Shown here: positions 16,614-25,394 of the stretch, piece after piece
How positions within the stretch are numbered: the first letter of the stretch is position 1
How the letters are laid out: the number at the start of each line of letters is the position of its first letter
Source of the DNA: an uncultured Odoribacter sp.
GTDB lineage: Bacteria; Bacteroidota; Bacteroidia; Bacteroidales; Marinifilaceae
Length of the DNA stretch: 43,792 nt
Direction of reading: 5' to 3'
Assembly: GCA_910578985.1 (NCBI GenBank)
Contig: CAJTSF010000020.1
Coordinates: 1-43,792, forward strand
Program-made: the position numbers and the translations under genes
The notes under the pieces: model-generated
Database searches by the model: none
Told to the model about the DNA's origin: nothing
Seen by the model: the letters and a program-made list of their open reading frames with translations, nothing else

Positions 16614-17890
16614 GTGTGAAGAAATATCTTGTCATCGAGTTTTATTATTCCGTTTTGCGGCGGGATTGGCGGATATCCACTTTTTTGCGGGATGTGTTGT
16701 TGAAAAGTGTGGCGGTGGTGGTGGTTTCGATAGATCGTTTTGCAAAAAATGCGTCGGCTATTTCGGCTTCGGCGCTGACTTTTTATTCGACGCTTTCGTT
16801 TATTCCGGTGGTGGCATTCATTTTGGGAATCGCGCGGGGATTCGGAGCGGCGGCGGCATTGGAGAAGTGGTTGCAGGAGCAGTCGTTTGCGAATCCGGAA
16901 GTGATGGGATGGGTAATGAAAGTGGCAGGAAAAGCGTTGGATAATACGCAAAGCAATGTGGTGACGGGATTGGGAATTGTTTTGTTGATTTGGTCGGCGG
17001 TGCGGGTGTTGTCGAATACGGAGTTGGCGATGAACAGGATTTGGGGGGTGAAGAAAGGGAGAGGAGTCGTGAAGAAGTTTACGGATTATCTTTCGATTAT
17101 CTTTTTGGCTCCGATTCTGATGGTGGTGGTGAGCAGTATGAATGTGTTTATGATGTCGAGCCTGCAGGAATATGCGATGGGGGAGAGCTTGTTGAGTTAT
17201 GCTGGTGTGGCGCTGACAGTGGTGTTACGGTGCGTACCGTATGTATTGATTTGGTTTTTGTTCGTTTTTCTATATATGTTTATGCCGACAACGCCGGTGA
17301 AGTTCAAGTATGCGTTGATTGCGGGAGTGATTGCGGGGACTATTTTTCAGGTAGTGCAGTGGTTTTATATCCGTTTCCAGATCGGGGTGAGTTCGTATAA
17401 CGCGATTTATGGAGGTTTGGCGGCGTTGCCGCTGTTGATGGTGTGGTTGCAGTTGAGTTGGAGTATCGTGTTGTGGGGAACGGATTTATGTTATATTTTG
17501 CGTAACCGCCATTTTCTTTATCGGGATATGACTGGGGTGAACCGGCGGTGGGTGGATGACGTGAATGCGTCGGTGAAGATGTTGCGGTTCATTTCGGAGG
17601 AGTTTACGGAGCGCAAAGGGTCACCTACTTTGTCGCAGATTTGCGGACGCTTGCGGATGAGTTCGAGCAAGGCGAGGGTGCTGTTGCAGGAGTTGGTGGA
17701 CAGAGGGATTTTGGTGGAGGTGAAAGGGGATGATGATGTGTCGTATTTTCCGGCAGTTGATTTCCATCGTTTGTCGCTTTCGGATATCATAATCCGACTT
17801 TCGGATATGGATAAGAATAAAGGAGAAGCGTGGAAGGTGAGGTTCATAGAGACGGTGAAACGCGAATTTTCCGGGGATGTATTTGCATGA
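16610..17890 (+). CDS. YihY/BrkB (UPF0761) family inner-membrane protein with C-terminal winged helix
   Basis: A 426-aa membrane protein of the YihY/virulence factor BrkB family. About six hydrophobic segments span 30-300. The conserved N-terminal motif ASALTFYSTLSFIPVVAF and the middle motif YGGLAALPLLMVWLQLSW identify the family. A cytoplasmic C-terminal region (about 325-400) looks like a winged helix (LSQICGRLRMSSSKARVLL, then LVDRGIL). It starts with GTG at 16610, overlapping the TGA of the cysteate synthase gene (GTGA); a second GTG at 16616 is also possible. The function of the family is unsettled; it was once mistaken for RNase BN. Coupling to cysteate synthase suggests, but does not show, a link to lipid or sulfonate handling. 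Confidence 0.88.
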   Translation: MSVKKYLVIEFYYSVLRRDWRISTFLRDVLLKSVAVVVVSIDRFAKNASAISASALTFYSTLSFIPVVAFILGIARGFGAAAALEKWLQEQSFANPEVMGWVMKVAGKALDNTQSNVVTGLGIVLLIWSAVRVLSNTELAMNRIWGVKKGRGVVKKFTDYLSIIFLAPILMVVVSSMNVFMMSSLQEYAMGESLLSYAGVALTVVLRCVPYVLIWFLFVFLYMFMPTTPVKFKYALIAGVIAGTIFQVVQWFYIRFQIGVSSYNAIYGGLAALPLLMVWLQLSWSIVLWGTDLCYILRNRHFLYRDMTGVNRRWVDDVNASVKMLRFISEEFTERKGSPTLSQICGRLRMSSSKARVLLQELVDRGILVEVKGDDDVSYFPAVDFHRLSLSDIIIRLSDMDKNKGEAWKVRFIETVKREFSGDVFA

Positions 17891-17932
17891 TGTTTATTTT
17901 TTGCCTATATTGGGGGCACTAAAATGGACGTT

Positions 17933-18313
17933 ATGAGAAAAAAAATTGAGCTTGAGTACATTTTTTCCTCATCGGTGAAGGTGTTGTTCTCGCGGCTGAG
18001 TACGGCGGCAGGCTTAGCGGAATGGTTTGCTGATGACGTGTTGCAGAAGGGCGAGCGGTTTGTATTTGTGTGGCACGGAGGGACAGAGCATGCGGCAACA
18101 TTGTTGGATTTGAAACCGAACAGCCGGGTGCGGTTCGCTTGGGAGGATGCGGAGGACGAGGAGGAGTATTTCGGTTTCGATGTGCATGTGGAACCTTTGA
18201 CGGGGGATGTGGCATTGATTGTCACCGATTTTGCAGAAGAGGATGAGGCGGAGGACGCTGTGGATCTGTGGGATAAGCAAATGGAAATTCTTCATCGCAA
18301 TCTTGGGGCTTGA
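17933..18313 (+). CDS. START/SRPBCC-like domain protein (Bacteroidetes family)
   Basis: A small soluble protein of 126 aa with the helix-grip fold of the START/AHSA1 superfamily. It opens with a basic MRKKIELEYIF strand, then SRLSTAAGLAEWFADDV, the typical first helix of the family, and ends with LWDKQMEILHR. Homologues in Bacteroidota have this length and usually start with a short basic MKK-type peptide, so I chose the ATG at 17933 over the one at 17924, which would add three residues. It sits between yihY and the lptF/G-like gene, and a strong promoter follows it. The ligand, if any, is unknown. Confidence 0.8.
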   Translation: MRKKIELEYIFSSSVKVLFSRLSTAAGLAEWFADDVLQKGERFVFVWHGGTEHAATLLDLKPNSRVRFAWEDAEDEEEYFGFDVHVEPLTGDVALIVTDFAEEDEAEDAVDLWDKQMEILHRNLGA

Positions 18314-18315
18314 TG

Positions 18316-18345
18316 TTTGACTTTTGCCGATAAATCGTACCTTTG
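18316..18345 (+). promoter_or_regulatory. Promoter of the lptF/G-fmt pair
   Basis: TTTG at 18316-18319, an 18-nt spacer and TACCTTTG at 18338-18345. The predicted leader is about 40 nt before the ATG at 18392. Confidence 0.65.
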
Positions 18346-18391
18346 CATCTGTTTCCGAATGAAGTGTTTATTGACCGGTTATATTTGATAG

Positions 18392-19873
18392 ATGAAGAGG
18401 TTGCATGTGTTTATGTTGAAGAGTTTTGCAGGGCCTTTTGTGGCTACTTTTTTCATTAGCATGTTTGTGTTGATGATGCAATTCTTGTGGAGAATGATTG
18501 ATGAGTTGGTGGGGAAAGGTCTGGAGGCTTCGGTCATCGCTGAGTTTCTTTTTTATGTTTCTATGACGCTGGTACCGATGGCGTTGCCCTTGGCGGTGTT
18601 GCTTTCTTCGATTATGACGTTCGGGAGTTTGGGAGAGAATTATGAGTTGATAGCGTTGAAGTCGGCAGGAATTTCTTTATACCGGATTATGCAGCCGTTG
18701 ATTGTGGTGATTATATTACTGACGTGTTCGGCGTTTGTATTTTCGAATAATATCCTGCCCTATGCGAATTTGAAGATGCATAGCTTGTTGTACGATATTC
18801 GCCGGCAAAAACCGGAGATGTCTTTGAAAGAGGGAATTTTTACGAATGATTTGGAGGGATACAGCATCAAGGTGGATCGGATAAACAAGAAGACGGGGAT
18901 GATGTATGATATGTTGATATACAATCATAAAACAGGAACAGGGAATAGTGAGGTGACGAAAGCGGATTCGGGTATGATGATCAGTGATGTGAAGAATGCG
19001 AAGATGAAACTGGTGCTTTATCATGGGCATTCCTATACGGATGAAGGGATGAAGAATTTGAATTTGAGGCGGACTTTTCCGTTCCGGAGATTGAAGTTCG
19101 ACAAGGAAACCGTGATGATCGATTTGCCGGATACGGATTTGAAACGTACGGATGAAGGGGCTTTTCGTTCGGCATCTCTGATGTTGAATATGAGACAATT
19201 GACGGATACGATAGCTGCCATGCAGCGTATATTGAAGCAGAAGAAAGCGGGGGATACGAAACGGCTGTTGACTTCCAATTACCAACGGAGCAAGCATGCG
19301 AATGTGAAACAGGACAGTGTGTTGCGGGAGCAGAGCAAGGAAATGTTCCAAAATCCGGACAGTTTGTTCCGTACATTCGATTATGAGGAGCAACAGCGGG
19401 CTTTGAGCAATGCGGTGCAGTATGCCCGTGAGGTGAAACAGCGGGTGCAGGATGATGTGCGTTACTATACGGCGCAGGAAGTAAATGTGATTCGGAATAA
19501 ATTGGAGTTACACCGTAAGTTTTCGCTTTCGTTTGCTTGTTTTATCTTTTTCTTTATCGGTGCTCCATTGGGTGCCATTATCCGCAAGGGGGGCTTGGGT
19601 GCTCCGGTAGTGATATCGGTATTTCTTTTCATTATTTATTATATTATCTCGATGATGGGTGAGCGATCGGCAAAAGAGGCGGTCGTTTCGCCGGCTTTTG
19701 GGATGTGGATTTCGGCTTTTATTCTGTTGCCTTTGGGAATTATTCTGACATATAAGTCGGTGACGGATTCGGAAATGATGAGTACGGATTCTTATAAAAG
19801 GTTTTTCGATAAAGTGTTTTTGTTTTTCAAAGACAAGGAGAGAGTTAAACGGTTATTCGTAAAAAGGAAATGA
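18392..19873 (+). CDS. LptF/LptG-family permease (YjgP/YjgQ)
   Basis: The inner-membrane permease of the lipopolysaccharide export machine, working with the ATPase LptB (present at 42.5 kb). Three N-terminal membrane segments (about 10-120) and three C-terminal ones (about 370-465) flank a periplasmic region of about 250 aa that should adopt the beta-jellyroll fold joining the Lpt bridge. The protein is 493 aa, against about 360 aa for E. coli LptF or LptG, the excess being in the periplasmic part and the C-terminal tail; this is usual in Bacteroidota. Whether it plays the F or G role cannot be decided here. The stop overlaps the fmt start by 4 bp (ATGA). Confidence 0.9.
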   Translation: MKRLHVFMLKSFAGPFVATFFISMFVLMMQFLWRMIDELVGKGLEASVIAEFLFYVSMTLVPMALPLAVLLSSIMTFGSLGENYELIALKSAGISLYRIMQPLIVVIILLTCSAFVFSNNILPYANLKMHSLLYDIRRQKPEMSLKEGIFTNDLEGYSIKVDRINKKTGMMYDMLIYNHKTGTGNSEVTKADSGMMISDVKNAKMKLVLYHGHSYTDEGMKNLNLRRTFPFRRLKFDKETVMIDLPDTDLKRTDEGAFRSASLMLNMRQLTDTIAAMQRILKQKKAGDTKRLLTSNYQRSKHANVKQDSVLREQSKEMFQNPDSLFRTFDYEEQQRALSNAVQYAREVKQRVQDDVRYYTAQEVNVIRNKLELHRKFSLSFACFIFFFIGAPLGAIIRKGGLGAPVVISVFLFIIYYIISMMGERSAKEAVVSPAFGMWISAFILLPLGIILTYKSVTDSEMMSTDSYKRFFDKVFLFFKDKERVKRLFVKRK

Positions 19874-20838
19874 GTCAGAGAGGTTTGAGAATCGTATATA
19901 TGGGAACGCCTGATTTTGCGGTGCTTCCTTTGAAAAGATTGGTGGAGGCGGGGCATCGTATCGTGGGGGTTGTTACGAATCCAGACAAGCCTGCCGGACG
20001 GGGACAGCAGTTGCAGGAATCCGCAGTAAAAAAATATGCCCGGGAAGCCGGTTTGCGGATATTGCAACCGGAGAGGTTTCGCAGTGAGGCATTTTTGGAA
20101 GAGTTGCGTGGATTGGAAGCGGACTTGCAGTTGGTGGTTGCGTTTAAGATGTTACCGGAAGTGGTATGGAGCATGCCGCGTTTGGGAACGGTAAATCTGC
20201 ATGCCTCGCTGTTGCCGGATTATCGGGGGGCAGCGCCTATCAATTGGGCAGTGATGAACGGGGAAAAGATTTCCGGGGTGAGTACTTTCCTGTTGAAGCA
20301 TGAAATAGATACCGGAAATGTTATTTTCCAGGAAAAGGTGGCGATCACGGAAGAGATGACGGCGGGCGACCTGCATGATTGTCTGATGGAGAAAGGGGCG
20401 GATTTGTTGCTGAGAACGGTCGAGGCAATAGAGGCTGGAGATTATCCGTTGCAGGAACAGCATGTTCTTTTGAATGGACGGGAACCCATACATGCGCCGA
20501 AGATTTTTAAGGAGGATATGAAAATAGATTGGGCGAAGCCTTTGGAAGTGTTGTATAATCATATCCGCGGTTTGGCACCCTTTCCCGCTGCGTGGACAGA
20601 GTTACGGCATCGTGTGTCGGGAACGGTAGTAGCCTTGAAAGTGTTCAAGAGCGAGCGGATTGCCTGCGAGCATAACTATCGGGTGGGGGAAATCGTTGCT
20701 CACGGGGGAAAAAGTTTTGAGGTATATGTGCATGGAGGAATCCTCCGAATATTGGAGGTGCAACTGGCAGGCAAGAAGCGGATGACCACGGAGGAGTTTT
20801 TGCGCGGATTCCGTTTGGAGGAATATCAAATACAGTAA
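19870..20838 (+). CDS. fmt: Methionyl-tRNA formyltransferase
   Basis: Formylates Met-tRNA(fMet) using 10-formyl-tetrahydrofolate, for translation initiation. Catalytic residues N109, H111 and D147 are in NLHASLLPDYRG and HEIDTGN, as in the E. coli enzyme. The N-terminal MGTPDFAVLPL motif and the C-terminal OB-like domain (about 205-320) complete it. The length of 322 aa is normal. Its ATG overlaps the stop of the permease gene, so translation is coupled. It ends 9 bp before the convergent copper ATPase stop, with no obvious terminator between. Confidence 0.97.
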   Translation: MSQRGLRIVYMGTPDFAVLPLKRLVEAGHRIVGVVTNPDKPAGRGQQLQESAVKKYAREAGLRILQPERFRSEAFLEELRGLEADLQLVVAFKMLPEVVWSMPRLGTVNLHASLLPDYRGAAPINWAVMNGEKISGVSTFLLKHEIDTGNVIFQEKVAITEEMTAGDLHDCLMEKGADLLLRTVEAIEAGDYPLQEQHVLLNGREPIHAPKIFKEDMKIDWAKPLEVLYNHIRGLAPFPAAWTELRHRVSGTVVALKVFKSERIACEHNYRVGEIVAHGGKSFEVYVHGGILRILEVQLAGKKRMTTEEFLRGFRLEEYQIQ

Positions 20839-20847
20839 TCCGTTTCT

Positions 20848-23055
20848 TCATAGTTTTTTGGCTTTGATGCGTAGGCTGTTGGAAACGACGGACACCGAAC
20901 TGAACGCCATGGCTGCTGCGGCAATCATCGGATTGAGCAGGAAGTCGCAGCAGGGGTAGAGTATGCCTGCTGCAATGGGGATGCCGATTAAGTTGTATAT
21001 GAATGCCCAAAACAAATTTTGGCGGATGGCAGATACGGTTTGTCGTGAGAGTCTGAAAGCTTTCGGGAGAACATTCAAATCGGAAGTTGTCAGGGTAATT
21101 TTGGCAACATCGATGGCAATATCCGAACCTTTTCCCATAGCGATGCTGACATCGGCTTGCGCTAATGCCTGAGAGTCGTTAATGCCATCGCCAATCATGG
21201 CAACAACAGCTCCCTGTTGTTGCAGTTCTTTAACGAAATCCGCTTTCTCCGAAGGTAATACTTCCGCCTTGAATCGGGTTAATCCGACTGTTTCGGCAAT
21301 GGTTTTGGCGGTGAGGGTATTGTCTCCGGTGAGCATGTATATTTGCAGACCTTGTTTTTGCATGTACCGAATGGCGGGAAGAGAGCCTGCTTTGACGCGG
21401 TCGGCAATAGCTATCAGGGCAATGATTTGTCGGTCGTCTGCGAAATAGACAACGGTTTTTCCCTCCCGGCTCCAATTGTCTGCTTGCATTTGCTGGGTGT
21501 CATTGGGTTTGATGCCATGCGTTTCAAGAAGATGCAGGTTGCCGATAAAATAGTTTTTGCCGTCTATCGTGCTTTGTACCCCCTGTCCGGTGATGCTTTG
21601 AAATTGTCCGTTGAGGAAAGAAGTGATTCCTTTGTTCCGGAGGTATTCGACTACAGCATCCGCCAGGGGATGTTCCGATTGTTTTTCCATATATAACAAA
21701 ACAGGCATGTATATGTCGGCATCCGATTCAGGATACCAGAGGATATGGGTGACGGTCGGTTTTCCTTCGGTAATGGTTCCCGTTTTATCCAAAACGACAG
21801 CGGTTACTTTACACAATTGTTCCAGGCTTTCCGCATCGCGAATCAGTATATTGTTTTCCGCTCCTTTGCCTATGCCGACCATGATGGCAGTGGGGGTTGC
21901 CAAACCCAAGGCGCAGGGGCAGGCGATGACGAGAACGGTAACGGAGGTCAGGAGAGCATGGGTAAATGCTCCTTCTCCTCCTGCCAGCATCCAGACGGCA
22001 AAGGTAAGCAGGGCTATGCCCACGACCACCGGCACAAAAATGCCGGCGATTTTATCGACCAATTTCTGTACCGGCGCTTTGCTTCCTTGTGCTTCTTGGA
22101 CCATGCGTATGATTTGTGCCAATACGGTCGAGCTTCCGACTTTCTCTGCTTTGAATTGGAAACTTCCTTTTTGATTCAGAGTACCTGCATAGACTTTTGA
22201 ACCGCTTGTCTTTTCTACGGCGACCGGTTCTCCGGTAATCATGCTTTCGTCTATGAATGATACACCTTCCGTCACCTCTCCGTCCACTGGTATCTTGTCT
22301 CCGGGTTTTACCAGCAGGATATCTCCTTCCCGTACGGCTTTTACAGGAATTTCCTGTTCTGTCCCCTCTTTTGACAATCGGATGACGGATTGGGGTTGCA
22401 GACCCATGAGTTTGCGGATGGCGGTGGAGGTATTGGCTTTGGCGCGGTATTCCAGCAAGCGCCCAACCAGAATGAGGGCGATGATGACGGAGGAAGCCTC
22501 GTAGTAAACATGGGGTTCCATGCCTCGGTTAATCCAGTAGGAGGGATACAGAGTATTGAACAGGCTGAACAGAAAGGCGATGCCTGTGCTGACGGCAACC
22601 AGAGTATCCATATTGGCGCTGCCGTGTTTGATTTGTTTCCACGCATTGACGTAGAAATCCCTTCCGAATATCAGCAATACGGGGAGGGTGCATGCCAACA
22701 TAATCCAATTGGCATAAGGCATGTGCATGAAGAACATGCCTATGACGAACACGGGCAAAGAGAGCAGGATAGCTCCCCAAGTACGTCGTTTGAGGCGGCG
22801 GTATTCTTCCTGCTGGAGTTTTTCGGATTGGTTTTCTTCGTTTTCGATGATCAGTTCATATCCGGTTTCCTCTACGGTTTTTTGCAAAGCGGAGGGTGGG
22901 AGAGTGGTGTCATATTCAATCATGACGGTGGAGTCCGCGAAGTTCACTTTGGCTTCCGTGACTCCTTCCCGTTTGGAAAGGGCATTTTGTACTTTGGTGG
23001 CGCATCCGGCGCATCCCATCCCCAGCACATGAAATATTTCTTTTTTTGTAGCCAT
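20848..23055 (-). CDS. Copper-translocating P1B-type ATPase (CopA-like)
   Basis: An inner-membrane pump that exports Cu(+) from the cytoplasm with ATP. One N-terminal heavy-metal-associated domain has GMGCAGC (C15, C18). Core motifs follow in order: TGE at 274-276, the CPC metal site C379-P380-C381 in ACPCALGLATP, the phosphorylated D423 in DKTGT, SEHPLADA, and GDGINDSQAL. The final membrane helices carry NLIGIP and MAFSSVSVVSNS, the Cu(+)-specific group with Asn and Met-x-x-Ser-Ser. The length of 735 aa fits a single-HMA CopA. It starts 14 bp after tex, so the two are probably co-transcribed. No copper-responsive regulator or chaperone gene is adjacent. Confidence 0.93.
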   Translation of the reverse strand: MATKKEIFHVLGMGCAGCATKVQNALSKREGVTEAKVNFADSTVMIEYDTTLPPSALQKTVEETGYELIIENEENQSEKLQQEEYRRLKRRTWGAILLSLPVFVIGMFFMHMPYANWIMLACTLPVLLIFGRDFYVNAWKQIKHGSANMDTLVAVSTGIAFLFSLFNTLYPSYWINRGMEPHVYYEASSVIIALILVGRLLEYRAKANTSTAIRKLMGLQPQSVIRLSKEGTEQEIPVKAVREGDILLVKPGDKIPVDGEVTEGVSFIDESMITGEPVAVEKTSGSKVYAGTLNQKGSFQFKAEKVGSSTVLAQIIRMVQEAQGSKAPVQKLVDKIAGIFVPVVVGIALLTFAVWMLAGGEGAFTHALLTSVTVLVIACPCALGLATPTAIMVGIGKGAENNILIRDAESLEQLCKVTAVVLDKTGTITEGKPTVTHILWYPESDADIYMPVLLYMEKQSEHPLADAVVEYLRNKGITSFLNGQFQSITGQGVQSTIDGKNYFIGNLHLLETHGIKPNDTQQMQADNWSREGKTVVYFADDRQIIALIAIADRVKAGSLPAIRYMQKQGLQIYMLTGDNTLTAKTIAETVGLTRFKAEVLPSEKADFVKELQQQGAVVAMIGDGINDSQALAQADVSIAMGKGSDIAIDVAKITLTTSDLNVLPKAFRLSRQTVSAIRQNLFWAFIYNLIGIPIAAGILYPCCDFLLNPMIAAAAMAFSSVSVVSNSLRIKAKKL

Positions 23056-23069
23056 GACATTTCAAATTA

Positions 23070-25211
23070 TCAGTTGTTTGCCTGTTTGATAGAAAGGCTG
23101 ATTCGTTTTCGGACGTGGTCCACTTGTGTTACCTTGACCATGACATGTTGATGGAGGGCAAGGGCATCTGCGGGATTTGCGATATAGCGCTCCGCAATCT
23201 CGGAGATATGCACCAGTCCGTCCTGATGGACTCCGATATCGACAAATGCTCCGAAGTTGGTCAGGTTTGTCACGATTCCGGGGAGCACCATCCCTTCCTG
23301 TAAGTCTGCCATGGTGTTCACTCCTTCGGCAAAACTGAATACCTTTGCCATGGAACGCGGATCGCGTCCCGGTTTTTTCAGCTCTTCCAAAATATCCTGC
23401 AAAGTAAGCAGTCCTGTTTTTTCGTCCGCGTACCGTTGAGGATTGATTTGGGAACACAGGGTTTCATTTCCGATTAAGTCTGCGACTTTCACTTTCATAT
23501 CTCGGGCGATTTTCTCCACGACATAATAAGACTCGGGATGCACGGAAGAGTTGTCCAACGGATTTTCCGCCCCTTCTATCCGAAGAAAACCGGCACATTG
23601 TTCAAATGCTTTGGGTCCCATTCGTTTGACTTTTTTCAATTCCTGACGGCTTTTCATGGGACCGTTCTCCCGAATATATTCTTCGATATTTTCGGCTAAA
23701 GTCGGTCCTAATCCGGAAATGTGTGTCAATAGATGTTTGCCTGCCGTATTGACATTCACGCCAACCTTATTAACACAGGATTCCACCACGCGGTCCAAGG
23801 CTTCTTTTAATTTGGTCTGTTCCACATCGTGCTGGTATTGTCCCACGCCGATGGCTTTCGGATCGATTTTTACGAGTTCCGCCAATGGGTCCATCAGCCG
23901 GCGGGCAATCGAAACGGCACCTCGCACGGTAATATCGTATTCCGGAAATTCTTCCCGGGCGATTTTGGAAGCGGAGTAAACGGATGCCCCGTTTTCACTG
24001 ACCACGAACACCTGCACTTTTCGGTCCAGACGCAGATTTTGAACGAACCGTTCCGTTTCCCTGCCCGCCGTTCCGTTTCCGATGGCAATAGCTTGAATAT
24101 GATAGGATTCCACCAATTGGGCGACTTTGGCAGAAGCCTGGCGCACCTCTTGTTTGGGAGGATGTGGGTAGATGGTTTCATTATGCAGCAATTGTCCCGT
24201 TTCATCCAAGCAGACCACTTTGCATCCGGTGCGGAAACCGGGATCGATGCCCATCACCCGTTTGCTGCCTAATGGCGGTGCCAACAGCAGTTGGCGTAAG
24301 TTTTCCGCAAATACCCGAATTGCTTCGGCGTCCGCTTTTTGTTTGGATATTCCCATATATTCCGTTTCAATGGAAGGAAACAGCAACCGTTTGTAGGAAT
24401 CTTTGACTGCCGATTTGACCTGTTGGGCGCTTGCGTTTTTGCTTTTTATAAAAGTGTGTTCCAGACCTTCTATGGCATCCGTTTCCGCAATCTCCATGCT
24501 GACCTTGAGAACACCTTCGGCTTCTCCCCGCCGGATGGCGAGCATCCGGTGTGACGGGCACCGTTTCAATGCTTCCCGGAAATCGAAATAGTCCGTGTAT
24601 TTGGCGCCTTCCTCTTCTTTGCCTTTAATCACTTTAGCTCGGATGAAGGCTTCTCGTTCAACCATCCGTCGGACTTGATTCCGTGCTCTTTCATTTTCAT
24701 TCACCCATTCGGCAATGATGTCGCGTGCGCCTTGCAGTGCCTCTTCTTCGTCCTGCACCTCTCCGCGTACGAATCGGCGTGCCTGGGCAGCGATATTTTC
24801 TTCCTGCTGTCGGAAAAGAAGGACTGCCAACGGTTCGAGACCTTTCGCCCGGGCTTTGGAAGCACGGGTTTGTTTCTTCGGTTTATAAGGCAGGTAGATA
24901 TCCTCCAAGGTGCGCAGGTCTCCGCAGGCTTTGATTTGCTTCTCCAGGTCGGGCGTCAGTTTTTCCTGCTCCCGGATGCTGTCCAAGACCGATGTCTTTC
25001 GTTTTTCCAGTTCTTGGAATTGGGTATAAAGCGTTTGAATTTCCCCGATGCCGACTTCATCCATGTTTCCGGTCCGCTCTTTGCGGTAGCGGGCAATAAA
25101 TGGAATAGTCGCTCCGTCGTTCAGCAGTTCCAGAATATTTTTGACGGCACAACTCTCTTTACCGCTTTTACCTGCAATAAATCCGATGGGATCGAGATAA
25201 TAGGAGTCCAT
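23070..25211 (-). CDS. tex: Tex family transcription accessory/RNA-binding protein
   Basis: A highly conserved nucleic-acid-binding protein first described as affecting toxin gene expression; its exact role in transcription or RNA quality control is unsettled. The domain order fits Tex: N-terminal helical region, a YqgF/RNase H-like domain starting near 318 with GIDPGFRTGCKV, a helix-hairpin-helix region with ISGLGPTLAENI, and a C-terminal S1 RNA-binding domain (about 640-710) containing GIVTNLTNFGAFVDIGVHQD. The length of 713 aa is normal. It lies 37 bp after tRNA-Trp and 14 bp before the copper ATPase gene. Its own -7 site is poor (TTCCTTTG), so transcription may come from the tRNA promoter. 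Confidence 0.95.
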   Translation of the reverse strand: MDSYYLDPIGFIAGKSGKESCAVKNILELLNDGATIPFIARYRKERTGNMDEVGIGEIQTLYTQFQELEKRKTSVLDSIREQEKLTPDLEKQIKACGDLRTLEDIYLPYKPKKQTRASKARAKGLEPLAVLLFRQQEENIAAQARRFVRGEVQDEEEALQGARDIIAEWVNENERARNQVRRMVEREAFIRAKVIKGKEEEGAKYTDYFDFREALKRCPSHRMLAIRRGEAEGVLKVSMEIAETDAIEGLEHTFIKSKNASAQQVKSAVKDSYKRLLFPSIETEYMGISKQKADAEAIRVFAENLRQLLLAPPLGSKRVMGIDPGFRTGCKVVCLDETGQLLHNETIYPHPPKQEVRQASAKVAQLVESYHIQAIAIGNGTAGRETERFVQNLRLDRKVQVFVVSENGASVYSASKIAREEFPEYDITVRGAVSIARRLMDPLAELVKIDPKAIGVGQYQHDVEQTKLKEALDRVVESCVNKVGVNVNTAGKHLLTHISGLGPTLAENIEEYIRENGPMKSRQELKKVKRMGPKAFEQCAGFLRIEGAENPLDNSSVHPESYYVVEKIARDMKVKVADLIGNETLCSQINPQRYADEKTGLLTLQDILEELKKPGRDPRSMAKVFSFAEGVNTMADLQEGMVLPGIVTNLTNFGAFVDIGVHQDGLVHISEIAERYIANPADALALHQHVMVKVTQVDHVRKRISLSIKQANN

Positions 25212-25248
25212 ATAAGTACTTTAAATATGTGCAAAGGAAGAAAATTTG

Positions 25249-25321
25249 CACGGGAGGAGAGGCTCGAACTCCCGACACCTGGTTTTGGAGACCAGTGCTC
25301 TACCAACTGAGCTACACCCGT
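25249..25321 (-). tRNA. tRNA-Trp (CCA anticodon)
   Basis: A 73-nt cloverleaf read on the minus strand. The anticodon stem CTGGT/ACCAG closes the loop CTCCAAA, anticodon CCA. The D arm begins GCTCAGTTGGTAGAGC, the T loop is TTCGAGC, and the discriminator base is G. No CCA end is encoded. As I fold it the acceptor stem has one T-T mismatch at position 6:67, and the T stem one G-T pair. It lies between mnmA and tex. Confidence 0.95.
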
Positions 25322-25334
25322 GTATTGACGCGTG

Positions 25335-25366
25335 CAAAGAAACGGATTTTTATCGAATCATGCAAG
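25335..25366 (-). promoter_or_regulatory. Probable promoter of tRNA-Trp (and perhaps tex-copA)
   Basis: On the minus strand there is CTTG (complement of 25363-25366), 20 nt, then TTTCTTTG (complement of 25335-25342), 13 bp before the tRNA. Each box has one mismatch to consensus. Confidence 0.5.
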
Positions 25367-25394
25367 AGGCGCCGGAAAGATTTTTGGGGATTAT

